64,000 nt of DNA from Microbulbifer bruguierae (GCF_029869925.1 NZ_CP118605.1:4417397-4481396), one strand, 5' to 3'. Shown: positions 45,363 to 56,262, counted from the stretch's first letter. The notes: generated by a model not told the origin, from the letters alone. A program made the numbers and translations.

Positions 45363-45521
45363 TTGCCGTTGCCGGATTTCACGGATGAATGCGGGTTTAG
45401 CGATCTGCGATTGCACAGCTGAATATTTCAGCTAACACGAGCGGGTGGGGTTTGCGCCTTTAATTCCAAATTATGGCCGCATCCTTAATGACAATCTGGG
45501 ATTTTCTCCTTAGAGCATAAT

Positions 45522-45986
45522 ATGATCGAAAAAATCAAGAGAAATGAAATTGTGCATGAAGAGTTGCCTCAGGAGCATGCTGATCCTTTAGTTAGCGTAC
45601 TTCACCGAATTATTCGGGTGGCGATAAAAGCATTAGCAATAATGATGGTTTTGATCATTCTCTGGGGGGTTGCAGATGTACTTTTTGTTGTATATCAACG
45701 TCTCATGGTTTCGCCAAAGTTTTTATTGAGCGTAAGTGATATTTTTGATGTGTTTGGTGGGTTTATGGTGGTTCTTATCGCCGTTGAAATATTTATCAAT
45801 ATCAGGTTGTACCTTGGAACCAATGTGTTGCCTATTCAACTTGTTATTGCCACTGCGCTGATGGCCATTGCCCGTAAAGTAATTATTTTGGATTTTTCTG
45901 ATATTACCCCGGACTATATTTTTAGTGTTGCGGCTGTTGTATTCGCACTGGGTGTGTCTTACTGGCTTGTATCCAAAAAAATCTAA
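45522..45986 (+). CDS. PsiE-like membrane protein
   Basis: A 154-aa protein with four spans (about residues 32-55, 68-90, 95-115, 125-148). FGGFMVVLIAVEIFINIRLY and ATALMAIARKVIILDFSD match the phosphate-starvation-inducible PsiE family. Role unknown. Confidence 0.75.
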   Translation: MIEKIKRNEIVHEELPQEHADPLVSVLHRIIRVAIKALAIMMVLIILWGVADVLFVVYQRLMVSPKFLLSVSDIFDVFGGFMVVLIAVEIFINIRLYLGTNVLPIQLVIATALMAIARKVIILDFSDITPDYIFSVAAVVFALGVSYWLVSKKI

Positions 45987-46069
45987 GAAAACCTACAAGC
46001 CCAAAGCGTTGCGACGTATATTACGTCATAGCGATGAAACACCTACATCCGATTTCACTGGAGATACAT

Positions 46070-47350
46070 GTGATATTCAAAAATATTTTAAGGCGTACGA
46101 CCATTTTTTGTACCCTCCTTGCATTCCAGCAAGCCACAGCATTGACGCATATTGCCGCGGATCGCCTGATTGACGTTGAGCGAGGCGAGGTGATTGATTC
46201 ACCGGTGGTTGCTATTGATGGCAATCGCATTGTCTCTGTTCAGGCTGGTGGCGAGGTGCCGGATGATGCGATCAGGCTGACCGGTAGCACGCTGATTCCT
46301 GGTTTGATGGATATGCATGTGCATCTCACGGGAGATGCTCATACCCATGGATACCGCAGACTGGCGATTTCCAATGTACGTTCGGCGTTGACCGGCGCCA
46401 GGAATGCCCGTATTTCCCTGGAGTCCGGTTTTACCACCATGCGGAATCTCGGTGCTGCCGGGTACGCTGATATTGCTCTGCGTGACGCGATTAATGCCGG
46501 GGATATTCCCGGGCCGCGTATTTTTGTTTCTGGTCCAGCGATTGGAATTACCGGCGGTCACTGTGATAACAATCTGCTGCCGGCGGAGTATGCTGCAGTA
46601 GGTGGCGGGGTGGCCGATGGCCCCTGGGCGGTGCGCGCCAAGGTTAGGGAGAATCTCAAATACGGTGCTGATTTGATCAAGCTTTGCGCTACTGGTGGTG
46701 TGATGTCCAAGGGTACTGAGCCAGGAGCGCAGCAGTTGGCGCTGGAGGAGATGCAGGCTGCGGTGACCGAGGCACACAATCGGGGAGTAATTGTCGCTGC
46801 TCATGCTCATGGAACTGAGGGTATCAAGGCTGCGATTCTCGCCGGAGTGGATTCTGTAGAGCACGCAAGCTTTCTGGATCGCGAAGCCATTCGCCTGGCG
46901 AAGAAACATGGAACCGTTCTGTCGATGGATGTCTACGTAACGGAATACATTCTATCGGAAGGTGAGAAGGCGGGTATCTTGCCTGAGAGTCTTGAAAAGG
47001 AGCGCCGGGTAGGCGGCCGACAGCGGGAAAGTTTCAGTGAAGCTGTGGAAGCCGGCGTAAAAATGGTATTTGGCTCTGATGCTGCTGTTTACCCTCATGG
47101 GCAAAATGCGCGGCAATTTTCTCGTATGGTGCAGTTTGGTATGACGCCGTTACAGGCATTGCAGGCGTCGACGATCAATGCGGCCAAATTATTGGGTAAG
47201 GAGAGAGATCTTGGCAGTATTGATGTGGGTAAGCTGGCCGATATCGTAGCTGTTCCGGGCAATCCTCTGGAGGATATTTCCGTTTTGGAGAAGGTCCAGT
47301 TTGTGATGAAGGATGGTGAAGTGTTTAAAAATAATACGGGAGTTTATTGA
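46070..47350 (+). CDS. Exported metal-dependent amidohydrolase
   Basis: A 426-aa amidohydrolase of the imidazolonepropionase/prolidase-like group. MDMHVHLTG gives the first metal His pair, then DLIKLCATGGVMS (likely carbamylated or bridging Lys), AAHAHGTEG, VDSVEHASFLD and FGSDAAVYPHG with the catalytic Asp. The C-terminal composite domain has GSIDVGKLADIVAVPGNPLE. GTG 46070 with GGAG upstream gives a signal peptide (RRTTIFCTLLAFQQATA); ATG 46034 is the alternative start. Probably a periplasmic dipeptidase-type enzyme; substrate unknown. Confidence 0.83.
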   Translation: MIFKNILRRTTIFCTLLAFQQATALTHIAADRLIDVERGEVIDSPVVAIDGNRIVSVQAGGEVPDDAIRLTGSTLIPGLMDMHVHLTGDAHTHGYRRLAISNVRSALTGARNARISLESGFTTMRNLGAAGYADIALRDAINAGDIPGPRIFVSGPAIGITGGHCDNNLLPAEYAAVGGGVADGPWAVRAKVRENLKYGADLIKLCATGGVMSKGTEPGAQQLALEEMQAAVTEAHNRGVIVAAHAHGTEGIKAAILAGVDSVEHASFLDREAIRLAKKHGTVLSMDVYVTEYILSEGEKAGILPESLEKERRVGGRQRESFSEAVEAGVKMVFGSDAAVYPHGQNARQFSRMVQFGMTPLQALQASTINAAKLLGKERDLGSIDVGKLADIVAVPGNPLEDISVLEKVQFVMKDGEVFKNNTGVY

Positions 47351-47482
47351 CACAATTGGGCGTATCCGGGCCTGCTGCCCCGATGCCCGCGGTCTCAAGT
47401 GATTTTGCGGGTATCGGGTCACGGAGTTTTGCATTCTCCTGTCTAAACAATCAGCGCTAAACAAACCAGACAGGTTGAATAT

Positions 47483-50400
47483 TCAGCGTATTGGGTGCTC
47501 GCTTGCCGAGTTATCCAGTACGTTTCCTGTTATCCGTTTTTTCACTGAGTTTTTCACGCGTTGAGCGGTTTCACCGATATCGACGCCGATTCCGTACATT
47601 GCTGGGACTAGTAGCAGTGTCACGAAAAACGCCACAAGCACACCAAAGGCCAGCGCCACCACGATCGGTTGCAAAAATGCTGCCTGGATACTCCGTTCCA
47701 TCATCATTGGCAACAATCCTGCAATAGTGGTCAAGGTTGTTAGCAGGATAGGGCGGAAGCGCGTCACGCCGGCATCCACGATGGCCTGTAATGGTTTGAC
47801 ACCTTGTTCCCGCAGGCGGTTGCACTGGTCCATTAACACCAGGTTATCGTTCACCACCACGCCGGCAGCCGCGGCAATACCGAAATAGCTGAAAATGGCC
47901 ATGGTCATGCCCATTACGCTGTGACCAAAAATTGCGCCGACAAAAGCAAACGGAATGGCGATCAGGATCAGTATCGGCTGAGAATAACTGCGGAAGGCAA
48001 TCGCCAGCAGGCTGTACATGGCAAAGAAGGCCATGGTATAGAGCCCGAGTACCTCCTGGATAAAGCGTTTTTCTCCTTCGGCCTGGCCCACGGCGCCGCG
48101 GATAATCCCCGGGTAACGTTTTTCCCACTGCGGGAAAAAGTTATCTTCCAGGTCTTTCATGATGTCGCTGCGCACGTCGTCTTTCAGGTCGGCCATTACC
48201 CGGGCGGCGCGGTTACCATTCCAGCGTTGGATGCGCTTGATCCCGGGCGCGTATTCGAGCTCGGCTATTGCCAGTAAGGGGACTTCGTGTCCGTCGCTGG
48301 TGCGTACCCGGAAGTCTTTCAGGCTTTCGATGGTGCGGCGGGATTCTAACGGGTAGCGCACCATTACCTTCACATCCTGACCGGCGCGAGGCAGTCGCTG
48401 AACCTCTTCGCCGAAATACGCCTGACGCACCTGGCGGTTCACTTCTGCCAGTGTCAATCCAAGCTTGCTCGCGCCGGGTTTGAGGTCGATGCGGATTTCT
48501 TCTGAGGCGCCTTCAAGGTTATTGCGCACGTCGTAGAGGCTTTCATAGGTGCGCAGCTGGGTTTCCAGATCTGCCGTTGCGCGGCGTAAAACCTCCAGAT
48601 CCGGGTGTCGGATGGAGAGTTCAAACCCAGGGCCGTTGTTATTGAAGGCATATTGCACCGAGACTTCCTTGGCATCAGGTACATCTCCAAGCAGTTCCCT
48701 TAAGCGCAGGGCGGCTTCCTTGGCTGACATTTCGCGTGCTTCAGGTGGAGTCAGCTGTACGATGGCCATAACGCTATCGCGACGAGAGCGGGTATACCAG
48801 TTCTCGATGAGCGCACCTTTACCCTGGCCCACATTACCCTGTTCTATCGTCTGTTGGTTTGCTTCTTCTTCCAGGCGTTTTTCTGCTTCTTGCAGCTGTG
48901 CCAGGATTTCCAGTGCGCGGCTGTAGGGGGCACCTTCGGGCATCACTACGTTGACAATAATTTGATCGGATTCGATCTCTGGCATAAAGCCTTTTTTCAC
49001 CCAGCCACTGCCAAACATACCAAAGCCAATCATAAGTACCGCGATGAAAATGCTTACAGTCAGGTAGCGCTTTTCAACGGCCCACTGGCCGATGCGACGA
49101 TAGTGGTTGTGGGCAAAATGGATAATGGAATCGGCAATTCGTTTCTGAATACGTCCGAAGCGACCGAGTTTGGTGCGCGGCTTCAGGTTGCTGAGGTGGG
49201 CGGGCAAGATCAGTAGCGACTCGATCAGGGAGAACAGCAGGGCAAGTATTACTACCCAGGTGATATGCCGGGTAAATTCACTGGTGGAACCACTGATAAA
49301 GATCCACGGCAAAAACGCAAGAATGGTTGTGGCTACGGCAAAGATGACTGGCTTGGCCACAAGCTGTGTACCAAGTATCGCTGCGTTTAATCCTCCTGCG
49401 GGATGCTGATGCTCCGGATTGTGGGATTCGGTATGAATACTTTCTCCCACCACAATGGCATCGTCCACCACAATACCAAGTACCAGGAGGAAAGCGAAGG
49501 TGGAGAGCATATTCAGGGAGACGCCCACGCTGGGCAGGAGTACGAAGGCACCGGCATAGGCTGTGGCGATACCGATGGCCACCCACAGGGCTACCTTCGG
49601 GCGCAAACTGAATACCAGCACCAGGAGTACCAGAAGCAACCCCTGAAACGCCGAGCTGCCGATGGTTTCCATGCGTCCCTTGAAGTCTTCCGCATTGTCG
49701 GTCCACAGGGTGAGTTTTGTTCCCACGGGCATGGTTTTACTGCGTTCATCTATCCATTTGCGAATCGAGTCGGAGGCGGTGACGATATCCATGGTTTCCG
49801 TGCTCATCACCTGCAGCAGTACCGCCGGTTCACCGTTCAGGGTGGCAAGAATCTCGTTATCTTCGAAGCCGTCTATCACGTTCGCGACATCGCCCACGCG
49901 AATGGTGCCGCCGTCGGCAGTCTGACGGACAATGATGTTGGCAAATTCCTGTTCGCTGTCCGCTTGTTTGCGAACTTTCAACTGGTAGCTGCCCACCTCA
50001 GTGCGCACGGTGCCTGCAGACTGGTTGATTGAACTGTTGCGAATGGCATTGGCCAATTCTTGGAAGGTCAAACCATAGCGCCGTAAAGCCTGCTCGCTGA
50101 CTTCGATGGAGACTTCCTCCATCCTTGTGCCGAACAGCTCCACCACCGAGATGGCTGGCAGTGTGGCTACTTCGCGCCGCAGCTGTTCTGCCAATCGTTT
50201 GAGTTCCCGCTCGCCTACATCGCCGTGTACCGCTACACGAATAAATTCTTGGCGATTTACCCATTGGTGGACCTGGGGCGGTTCTATGTCGCGGGGAAAT
50301 GATGAAATACCATCTACGCGGATCTTTACATCGTTCATGAAGCGGGAGAAATCCACGGAGGTTTCCGCCAGGATATACACCTCACCCATGCCTTCGGACG

Positions 50401-50653
50401 AGGTGGAACGCACCCAGTCGATATTGTCTAGATCGCTGACCGCTTCCTCGATGCGGGCGACGATTTGCTCTTCTACTTCCTGCGGCGCGGCGCCGGGCCA
50501 GGAGACGTGGATTTGAAGGCCGGGGAAGCGCACCTGCGGGTCCATTTCCCGTTCCATGCTGAGAAACCCGATGACGCCGGCAACTAGAATGCCGATCATC
50601 GCCAGATTGGCGGCTACCGTGTTGCGGGCCCACCATGCAATCAAGCTGTTCAT
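47483..50653 (-). CDS. RND efflux permease (AcrB/HAE1-type)
   Basis: A 1056-aa inner-membrane proton antiporter. It begins SLIAWWARNTVAANLAMIGI, has the porter domain (PGAAPQEVEEQIVARIEEAV), and TM4 with the proton-relay acids GIVVDDAIVVGESIHTE; the second half has VVVNDNLVLMDQCNRLREQG and FRPILLTTLTTIAGLLPM. It starts 27 bp after the adaptor gene, in one operon. Substrate unknown; no outer-membrane channel gene is in the window. Confidence 0.92.
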   Translation of the reverse strand: MNSLIAWWARNTVAANLAMIGILVAGVIGFLSMEREMDPQVRFPGLQIHVSWPGAAPQEVEEQIVARIEEAVSDLDNIDWVRSTSSEGMGEVYILAETSVDFSRFMNDVKIRVDGISSFPRDIEPPQVHQWVNRQEFIRVAVHGDVGERELKRLAEQLRREVATLPAISVVELFGTRMEEVSIEVSEQALRRYGLTFQELANAIRNSSINQSAGTVRTEVGSYQLKVRKQADSEQEFANIIVRQTADGGTIRVGDVANVIDGFEDNEILATLNGEPAVLLQVMSTETMDIVTASDSIRKWIDERSKTMPVGTKLTLWTDNAEDFKGRMETIGSSAFQGLLLVLLVLVFSLRPKVALWVAIGIATAYAGAFVLLPSVGVSLNMLSTFAFLLVLGIVVDDAIVVGESIHTESHNPEHQHPAGGLNAAILGTQLVAKPVIFAVATTILAFLPWIFISGSTSEFTRHITWVVILALLFSLIESLLILPAHLSNLKPRTKLGRFGRIQKRIADSIIHFAHNHYRRIGQWAVEKRYLTVSIFIAVLMIGFGMFGSGWVKKGFMPEIESDQIIVNVVMPEGAPYSRALEILAQLQEAEKRLEEEANQQTIEQGNVGQGKGALIENWYTRSRRDSVMAIVQLTPPEAREMSAKEAALRLRELLGDVPDAKEVSVQYAFNNNGPGFELSIRHPDLEVLRRATADLETQLRTYESLYDVRNNLEGASEEIRIDLKPGASKLGLTLAEVNRQVRQAYFGEEVQRLPRAGQDVKVMVRYPLESRRTIESLKDFRVRTSDGHEVPLLAIAELEYAPGIKRIQRWNGNRAARVMADLKDDVRSDIMKDLEDNFFPQWEKRYPGIIRGAVGQAEGEKRFIQEVLGLYTMAFFAMYSLLAIAFRSYSQPILILIAIPFAFVGAIFGHSVMGMTMAIFSYFGIAAAAGVVVNDNLVLMDQCNRLREQGVKPLQAIVDAGVTRFRPILLTTLTTIAGLLPMMMERSIQAAFLQPIVVALAFGVLVAFFVTLLLVPAMYGIGVDIGETAQRVKNSVKKRITGNVLDNSASEHPIR

Positions 50654-50680
50654 TATTGATATTCCTTAACTTGCTGTTGC

Positions 50681-51856
50681 TTACCGGCGGGCCAGATGGG
50701 TAATGGGCTGAACGTCCATACCTTCAACTGGGTTGGTCAGGGTGGAAATCACTACACGTTCACCATCGGCAACACCAGAGGCGAGCATTGCGCGATGCTC
50801 AGACGTGGAGAGCACCTCCACGGTACGGATATTCAGTTGGTTGTTTGCATCCACCACATACACCTTGTCAGCGCTGCGCAAGGCTTCGCGAGGCACCACG
50901 ATCGCCTGCCGCTGCTCAGTGGACTCCACTTCAGCGGTGACAAAAAGCCCCACAGCCAGGGGCACGCCGTTACTTGCGCCAGCGCCATACGGGTCTTCTA
51001 CTTCCACTACGGCATAAATCAGGCGGGTCTGTTGATCGACGGTAGCCTGAGTGCGTACGATTTTGCCCTGCCAGTCTTGTGTCTGGGTGCCGACGAGGGC
51101 GGTAAGAGTGACGGCAGGGCCCGGGTGTTTGTTACTGGCGACAAAGCCCATTGGCAGATCCAATTCCAGCAACTGGCTGTCTGTCAGCGGCAGGCGTACT
51201 TCTACTCGGTCTGTGGCGAAAACCCGGCCCAGGGATGTGCCGGTAGTGACATACTGGCCGACACCTACGTTACGACTGACGACGCGGCCGCGATAGGGCA
51301 GGCGAATCTTGGTGCGGGAAAGGTTCAGCTCCGCGTCGGCGAGCTCTGCCTGTGCTGCACGCAGGTTGGCCTGGGCCTCCATTACCTGTGGTTTATTGAC
51401 TTGCAGTGGGGTGGGGGTTTTGTTTGGGTTGAGATCGAGCCACTGCTGGCGCTTGATGGTAGCCGCGGCCTCGGCTTGCAGCAGCAGGACTTCCGCCTGT
51501 GCGACGCGGGCTTCGGCCTGTGCGACTTGAAGCTTGTAATCAGCGTCGTCCAGCTCGATCAGGGTTTCTCCTGCTTCAAATCCCGCGCCCTCGGCAAAGC
51601 GTTCGGCGATAGCGACAATGCGTCCGGAAATCTGTGGCGTGAGGTCGATCTGGGTGTGCGCTCGCACTTCGCCCTGGGTCGTAATACCGAGATTCACCAA
51701 TTCCTTTCGGGCCTCAGAATACATGAGGGAAACCGGGCGTTGCTCCTGTTCTTTTTTTTCAGGGGCGGGTTTGGTGGCGGACATCCATTGCACGATGCCT
51801 ATGCCTAATGCCAGTACAAGTAGTGGTGCGACGGCTTTCAGGATTTTATTGTTCAT
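50681..51856 (-). CDS. RND efflux periplasmic adaptor (MFP)
   Basis: A 391-aa membrane-fusion protein. N-terminal span KAVAPLLVLALGIGIVQWM; lipoyl half-motifs GEVRAHTQIDLTPQISGRIV and RIRLPYRGRVVSRNVGVGQY-like segments; a helical hairpin rich in AEARVAQAEVLLLQAEA; and the beta-barrel domain near LPMGFVASNKHPGPAVTLTA. It joins the permease encoded downstream to an outer-membrane channel. First gene of the operon. Confidence 0.9.
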   Translation of the reverse strand: MNNKILKAVAPLLVLALGIGIVQWMSATKPAPEKKEQEQRPVSLMYSEARKELVNLGITTQGEVRAHTQIDLTPQISGRIVAIAERFAEGAGFEAGETLIELDDADYKLQVAQAEARVAQAEVLLLQAEAAATIKRQQWLDLNPNKTPTPLQVNKPQVMEAQANLRAAQAELADAELNLSRTKIRLPYRGRVVSRNVGVGQYVTTGTSLGRVFATDRVEVRLPLTDSQLLELDLPMGFVASNKHPGPAVTLTALVGTQTQDWQGKIVRTQATVDQQTRLIYAVVEVEDPYGAGASNGVPLAVGLFVTAEVESTEQRQAIVVPREALRSADKVYVVDANNQLNIRTVEVLSTSEHRAMLASGVADGERVVISTLTNPVEGMDVQPITHLARR

Positions 51857-52100
51857 ATGTCCAATCTTTTCAGATTTCAGGTTTACGCCGGGGGACCTCT
51901 GGAGCGGATTTATTGAATCACGATATCCAGAGGTTTAGCTGTTGGTAAAAGCCGGGTTGAGCTGAATCAGCGGCGAACGACTGTGCCAACTGATGAAAAG
52001 ACTTGGTGAGCAGGGGGTATGGATGCAGTGGAAGGAATATTTTTTTACCTGGGATTATCAAGACGCCAGCAATCCCGATACCGACGCCTGGACCAATCGG

Positions 52101-53294
52101 TTAAATATCCGGATTCCAGCCGGCGAGAATCCGTTCACGGGTATAGATTGCCGCCTGATGTTCGGTGAGCTGCCGGCGCTTGTTATTGACTATGGCGCCG
52201 GGGCCGTGATTTTCGAATTCAAAGAAGCGTGACTCTTCTGGCGTGAATACGGTGGACTTGGTGCCATCGCGACTGGTGCCGCGCATGGAATCCCAGCCGT
52301 CGCGGGTAATGTGGTCGTCCATAAAGGATCGGATATACACCGCCGCGCCAATCGCGTCGGGATCCGCATAGCGGCCATCGGGGAAATCGGTGGTGGGGTG
52401 CCAGGGGCGGCCCAACGGGGTCGAATTGGTGGGCACGCCCTCAGCTTTCAACAGGCGGCAGTTGAGAAACACCAGCCCGAACTCGTTGCCGATATCAGTG
52501 CTGGGCGCGGTGACGTAACCGACGGTCTCCCGTGCGGTGCCGCGGGGGCGGGTAACGATATCGCTGTTTTCAAACAACGCCTGACCCGCACCGAAAATAA
52601 AGTCCACATTGCCTTCGACCACACTGTCGACAAAATAGCTGCGGCCGGCCTGTACGAACAGGGTGTCCTGGTAACCCAGAAGGCGCACATTGCGGAACGC
52701 GGTCCGGTCGCTGCTGAGACCGGTTTCCAGCGCCACTGCCTGGGTGCCATTGATCTTGTCGGTGTGGTCCTTGGGTAGCGCGTCAGTAGCGAGGAAGTCA
52801 AAACTGTTTTCGATGGTAAGGTTTTCCGCGCGGAAATCAGTCGCTTCTACCGTCAGGGTTGCGGTATCGAAGGTGCCCATTTTGGCCTCGGAGCCCGGCT
52901 CAGCGTCCACCGCTGGCATTCCCGCATAATCCCCGTAACTAATGATGGTGCTGTCGCGCCCGGCGCCGATCAGGTGAATATTGGGTTTGCTGACCAGCAG
53001 CTTTTCCCGGTAAGTGCCCTCGGGCAGATAAATCACGTAGGGCGTGGCGCTTGCTTCCGGCGCCGCTGCCAGTGCCGCAGCGATGGTGGGGTATATAGGG
53101 GCATTACCGGTTTTGGCGGAAGCGATACCGACTACCGCGTCATAATCTCGCTGGTCACCGTTCTGGGCGCAGGATGTGATTACAAGCAGTGCCAGCAGCC
53201 ACAGGCCAGTTTTTTGCGCAAGGCTGGAAAAAGAGTGCTGGGGCGAATCGCTAAACCTCACTCCCAGGGTACGTATTGCGGGGATTATCGCCAT
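52101..53294 (-). CDS. Pectin methylesterase, lipoprotein
   Basis: A 397-aa CE8-family enzyme that de-esterifies pectin. The signal ends in a lipobox (LLVITSC), so it is probably anchored in the envelope. Catalytic signatures: GTQAVALET (Gln), GYQDTLFV (acid/base Asp), GNVDFIFGAGQALFENSDI (nucleophile Asp) and LGRPWHP (Arg). Length fits bacterial PemA-type enzymes. Two TATTGGTCAGG repeats lie upstream. It suggests a plant- or alga-polysaccharide diet. Confidence 0.93.
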   Translation of the reverse strand: MAIIPAIRTLGVRFSDSPQHSFSSLAQKTGLWLLALLVITSCAQNGDQRDYDAVVGIASAKTGNAPIYPTIAAALAAAPEASATPYVIYLPEGTYREKLLVSKPNIHLIGAGRDSTIISYGDYAGMPAVDAEPGSEAKMGTFDTATLTVEATDFRAENLTIENSFDFLATDALPKDHTDKINGTQAVALETGLSSDRTAFRNVRLLGYQDTLFVQAGRSYFVDSVVEGNVDFIFGAGQALFENSDIVTRPRGTARETVGYVTAPSTDIGNEFGLVFLNCRLLKAEGVPTNSTPLGRPWHPTTDFPDGRYADPDAIGAAVYIRSFMDDHITRDGWDSMRGTSRDGTKSTVFTPEESRFFEFENHGPGAIVNNKRRQLTEHQAAIYTRERILAGWNPDI

Positions 53295-53313
53295 GTGTAC
53301 TGCTCCGTCTAAT

Positions 53314-53357
53314 TATTGGTCAGGTCGCGTCTTGTTTGGGTCGGACTATTGGTCAGG
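53314..53357 (-). promoter_or_regulatory. Direct repeat TATTGGTCAGG upstream of the pectinesterase
   Basis: TATTGGTCAGG occurs at 53314-53324 and again at 53347-53357, 33 bp (about three helical turns) apart, just upstream of the pectinesterase start and upstream of prfB on the other side. TTGGTC half-sites are typical of GntR/FadR-type sugar-acid regulators, but this assignment is a guess. Confidence 0.4.
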
Positions 53358-53543
53358 CCATTCTAGCGCCAGCCCCGCGGAGCGCTCAACCGCGCAGGGA
53401 CTATCTCCAGCCATTCCCCCAGCTACTCAAAAGCTACTCAAAGTACATTCAAATCTGCCCACTTAAGCCTCGCGCCCCTTATTTTGCGGGACTGCCTGAG
53501 GTAGAATGCGCGCCCGCTTTAACCGACAGAAGCCGACAGCTCT

Positions 53544-54639
53544 ATGGAAATCAATCCGCTTCTCAACCAGATGAAAGACCTCGCAGAACGCACCGACGTT
53601 CTCAGGGGGTATCTTTGACTACGCTGGCAAGAAAGAACGCCTGACCGAAGTCGAACTGGAACTGGCTGAACCCAGTGTCTGGGACGACCCCGACCGCGCC
53701 CAGGATCTGGGTCGCGAACGCTCCTCCCTCGAAGCCGTAGTTAAAACCATCGAAGACCTCGACAGTGGCATCAACGACTGCCGCGATCTGCTGGATATGG
53801 CGGTGGAAGAGGGGGACGAAGACTCCGTAGCCGACGTCTCCGCCGAGCTGGAAGGTTTGCAGCAACAGCTGGAAACTCTCGAATTCCGCCGCATGTTTTC
53901 CGGTGAAACCGACCCCAATAACGCTTATCTGGACATCCAGGCTGGCTCCGGTGGTACCGAAGCTCAGGACTGGGCCGAAATGCTGCTGCGCATGTATCTG
54001 CGCTGGGGTGAAGCCCACGGCTTCAAAACCACCCTGGAAGAAGCTTCTGCAGGGGATGTTGCCGGCATCAAAAGTGCCACCATCCACTTCCAGGGCGAGT
54101 ACGCCTACGGCTGGCTGCGCACCGAAACCGGCGTACACCGCCTGGTGCGGAAGTCCCCGTTTGACTCGGGTAATCGCCGGCACACGTCGTTCACCTCGGT
54201 GTTTGTCTCTCCGGAGATCGACGACAACATCGAGATCGAGGTGGACAAGTCCCAGGTGCGTGAAGACACCTACCGCGCATCGGGCGCCGGTGGCCAGCAC
54301 GTCAACAAGACCGACTCTGCGGTGCGCCTGACCCACCTCGCCACCGGCATCGTGGTGGCGTGCCAGAGCGAACGCTCCCAGCACCAGAACCGCGATAAAG
54401 CGTGGAAAATGCTGCGGGCACGACTCTACGAACAGGAAATGCAGAAGCGCAATGCGGAAAAGCAGGCGCTGGAAGAAAGCAAGTCCGACATCGGCTGGGG
54501 CAGCCAGATCCGCTCCTACGTACTGGACGACCAGCGCATCAAAGACCTGCGTACCAGCGTTCAGACCAGCAACTGCCAGGCAGTGCTGGATGGGGACCTG
54601 GATCAGTTTATTGAGGCGAGCCTGAAGGCGGGCCTGTAA
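53544..54639 (+). CDS. prfB: Peptide chain release factor 2, programmed +1 frameshift
   Basis: RF2 terminates translation at UGA and UAA. The first 24 codons from ATG 53544 end at an in-frame TGA (53616-53618), within AGGGGGTATCTTTGAC: the internal Shine-Dalgarno AGGGGG and the slippery CTT-TGA-C of the autoregulatory shift. Reading resumes at 53617 and gives 364 aa in total, the family size. The tripeptide SPF lies in [15 protein letters not shown] and the catalytic GGQ in [19 protein letters not shown]. lysS follows at 51 bp, as in E. coli. Confidence 0.97.
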
Positions 54640-54689
54640 TTCCGACGTGACGACGTCTGAAATTCACTTTAAATGACATGTGATAGATC

Positions 54690-56183
54690 ATGAGCAACAC
54701 ACCAACTCAGCAAGACGAAAACAAACTGATCGCCGAGCGCCGTGCCAAACTCAGCGCTATGCGCGAGAAGGGTAACGCCTTCCCGAACAGCTTCCGCCGC
54801 GAGCAGCTCGCCGCCGACCTGCAAAAAGAGTTTGGTGAAAAAACCAAGGAAGAGTTGGAAACTGAAGGAAACAGTGCCTGCGTTGCCGGCCGTATTCTTG
54901 CCAAGCGCGGCCCCTTCCTGGTCATCCAGGACGTTTCCGGACGTATCCAGTTGTACGCCGACAAGGTTGCCCAGAAAGACATCAAAGAGCGCTGGGGAAC
55001 CTGGGACATTGGCGACATCGTCGGTGTTAAAGGTGCTCTGCACAAATCCGGTAAAGGCGACCTCTATGTCAATTGCGAAGAGTACAGCCTGCTCACCAAA
55101 GCCCTGCGTCCGCTGCCGGAAAAATTTCACGGCATTGCTGACCAGGAAATGCGCTACCGTCAGCGCTATGTCGACCTGATCGCCACTCCGGAATCCCGCG
55201 ATGTTTTCCGCATCCGCTCTGAAGTGATCAGCTACATTCGCAGCTTCCTGAATAACAACCAGTTCATGGAAGTGGAAACGCCCATGCTGCAGGTGATTCC
55301 TGGCGGCGCAACCGCGCGTCCGTTCATTACTCACCACAATGCACTCGATATCGACATGTACCTGCGTATTGCGCCGGAACTCTATCTGAAGCGTCTGGTG
55401 GTGGGCGGTTTTGAGCGTGTGTACGAAATCAACCGCAACTTCCGCAACGAAGGCCTGTCCACCCGCCACAATCCCGAGTTCACTATGCTCGAGTTTTACC
55501 AGGCGTACGCGGACTACAACGATCTGATGGATCTTACCGAGAATATGATTCGCGGTATCTGCACCGATGTTCTGGGCAGCACTACCGTTCAGTACCAGGA
55601 CAGCAGCTACGATTTCGCCAAGCCGTTCGATCGTATCAGCGTGTTTGACTCCATCCTGAAGTACAACCCGGAACTGAAAGCGTCGGATATTGATACTCTG
55701 GAAGGTGCACGTGCCGTTGCTGAAAACCTGGAAATCCCTCTGAAAGATATCTGGGGCCTGGGCAAAGTACAGATCGAAATTTTCGAGAAAACGGTTGAGC
55801 ACCGTCTCGATCAGCCGACCTTCATTACCGAGTATCCAACCGAAGTGTCACCGCTGGCGCGCCGCAACGACGACAATCCGTTCGTTACCGACCGCTTTGA
55901 GTTCTTTGTCGGTGGTCGCGAGATCGCTAATGGCTTCTCCGAGTTGAACGACGCGGAAGATCAGGCCGAGCGCTTCAAAGCGCAGGTGGCGGAAAAGGAT
56001 GCGGGTGATGATGAAGCCATGCACTACGATGCCGACTATATCCGCGCGCTGGAGTATGGCTTGCCGCCCACCGCTGGTGAAGGTATCGGCATTGATCGCC
56101 TGGTGATGCTGTTGACCAATTCACCGTCGATTCGCGACGTGTTGTTGTTCCCGCATATGCGTCCTGAAGTGTCTGCGGAATAA
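54690..56183 (+). CDS. lysS: Lysyl-tRNA synthetase (class II)
   Basis: A 497-aa class II synthetase. N-terminal OB fold ([20 protein letters not shown]); motif 1 region [20 protein letters not shown]; motif 2 [20 protein letters not shown] then [16 protein letters not shown]; motif 3 [20 protein letters not shown] and [11 protein letters not shown]. Complete; likely co-transcribed with prfB and closed by the hairpin at 56201. Confidence 0.97.
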   Translation: MSNTPTQQDENKLIAERRAKLSAMREKGNAFPNSFRREQLAADLQKEFGEKTKEELETEGNSACVAGRILAKRGPFLVIQDVSGRIQLYADKVAQKDIKERWGTWDIGDIVGVKGALHKSGKGDLYVNCEEYSLLTKALRPLPEKFHGIADQEMRYRQRYVDLIATPESRDVFRIRSEVISYIRSFLNNNQFMEVETPMLQVIPGGATARPFITHHNALDIDMYLRIAPELYLKRLVVGGFERVYEINRNFRNEGLSTRHNPEFTMLEFYQAYADYNDLMDLTENMIRGICTDVLGSTTVQYQDSSYDFAKPFDRISVFDSILKYNPELKASDIDTLEGARAVAENLEIPLKDIWGLGKVQIEIFEKTVEHRLDQPTFITEYPTEVSPLARRNDDNPFVTDRFEFFVGGREIANGFSELNDAEDQAERFKAQVAEKDAGDDEAMHYDADYIRALEYGLPPTAGEGIGIDRLVMLLTNSPSIRDVLLFPHMRPEVSAE

Positions 56184-56200
56184 ATTTCCCGGAAAAAATG

Positions 56201-56234
56201 AAAAGGCGATGGCTTAGCGGCCATCGCCTTTTTT
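56201..56234 (+). terminator. Rho-independent terminator after lysS
   Basis: GGCGATGGC (56205-56213) pairs with GCCATCGCC (56220-56228), followed by TTTTTTT. The A-run before it suggests it also ends the opposing PDZ gene. Confidence 0.92.
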
Positions 56235-56262
56235 GTTTGCGTCTTACTACTTTAGTCGCGCC

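Noticed and set aside
51993..52232. A 79-codon plus-strand frame
   Set aside because: Most of it is antisense to the pectinesterase C-terminus and its content has no family features.
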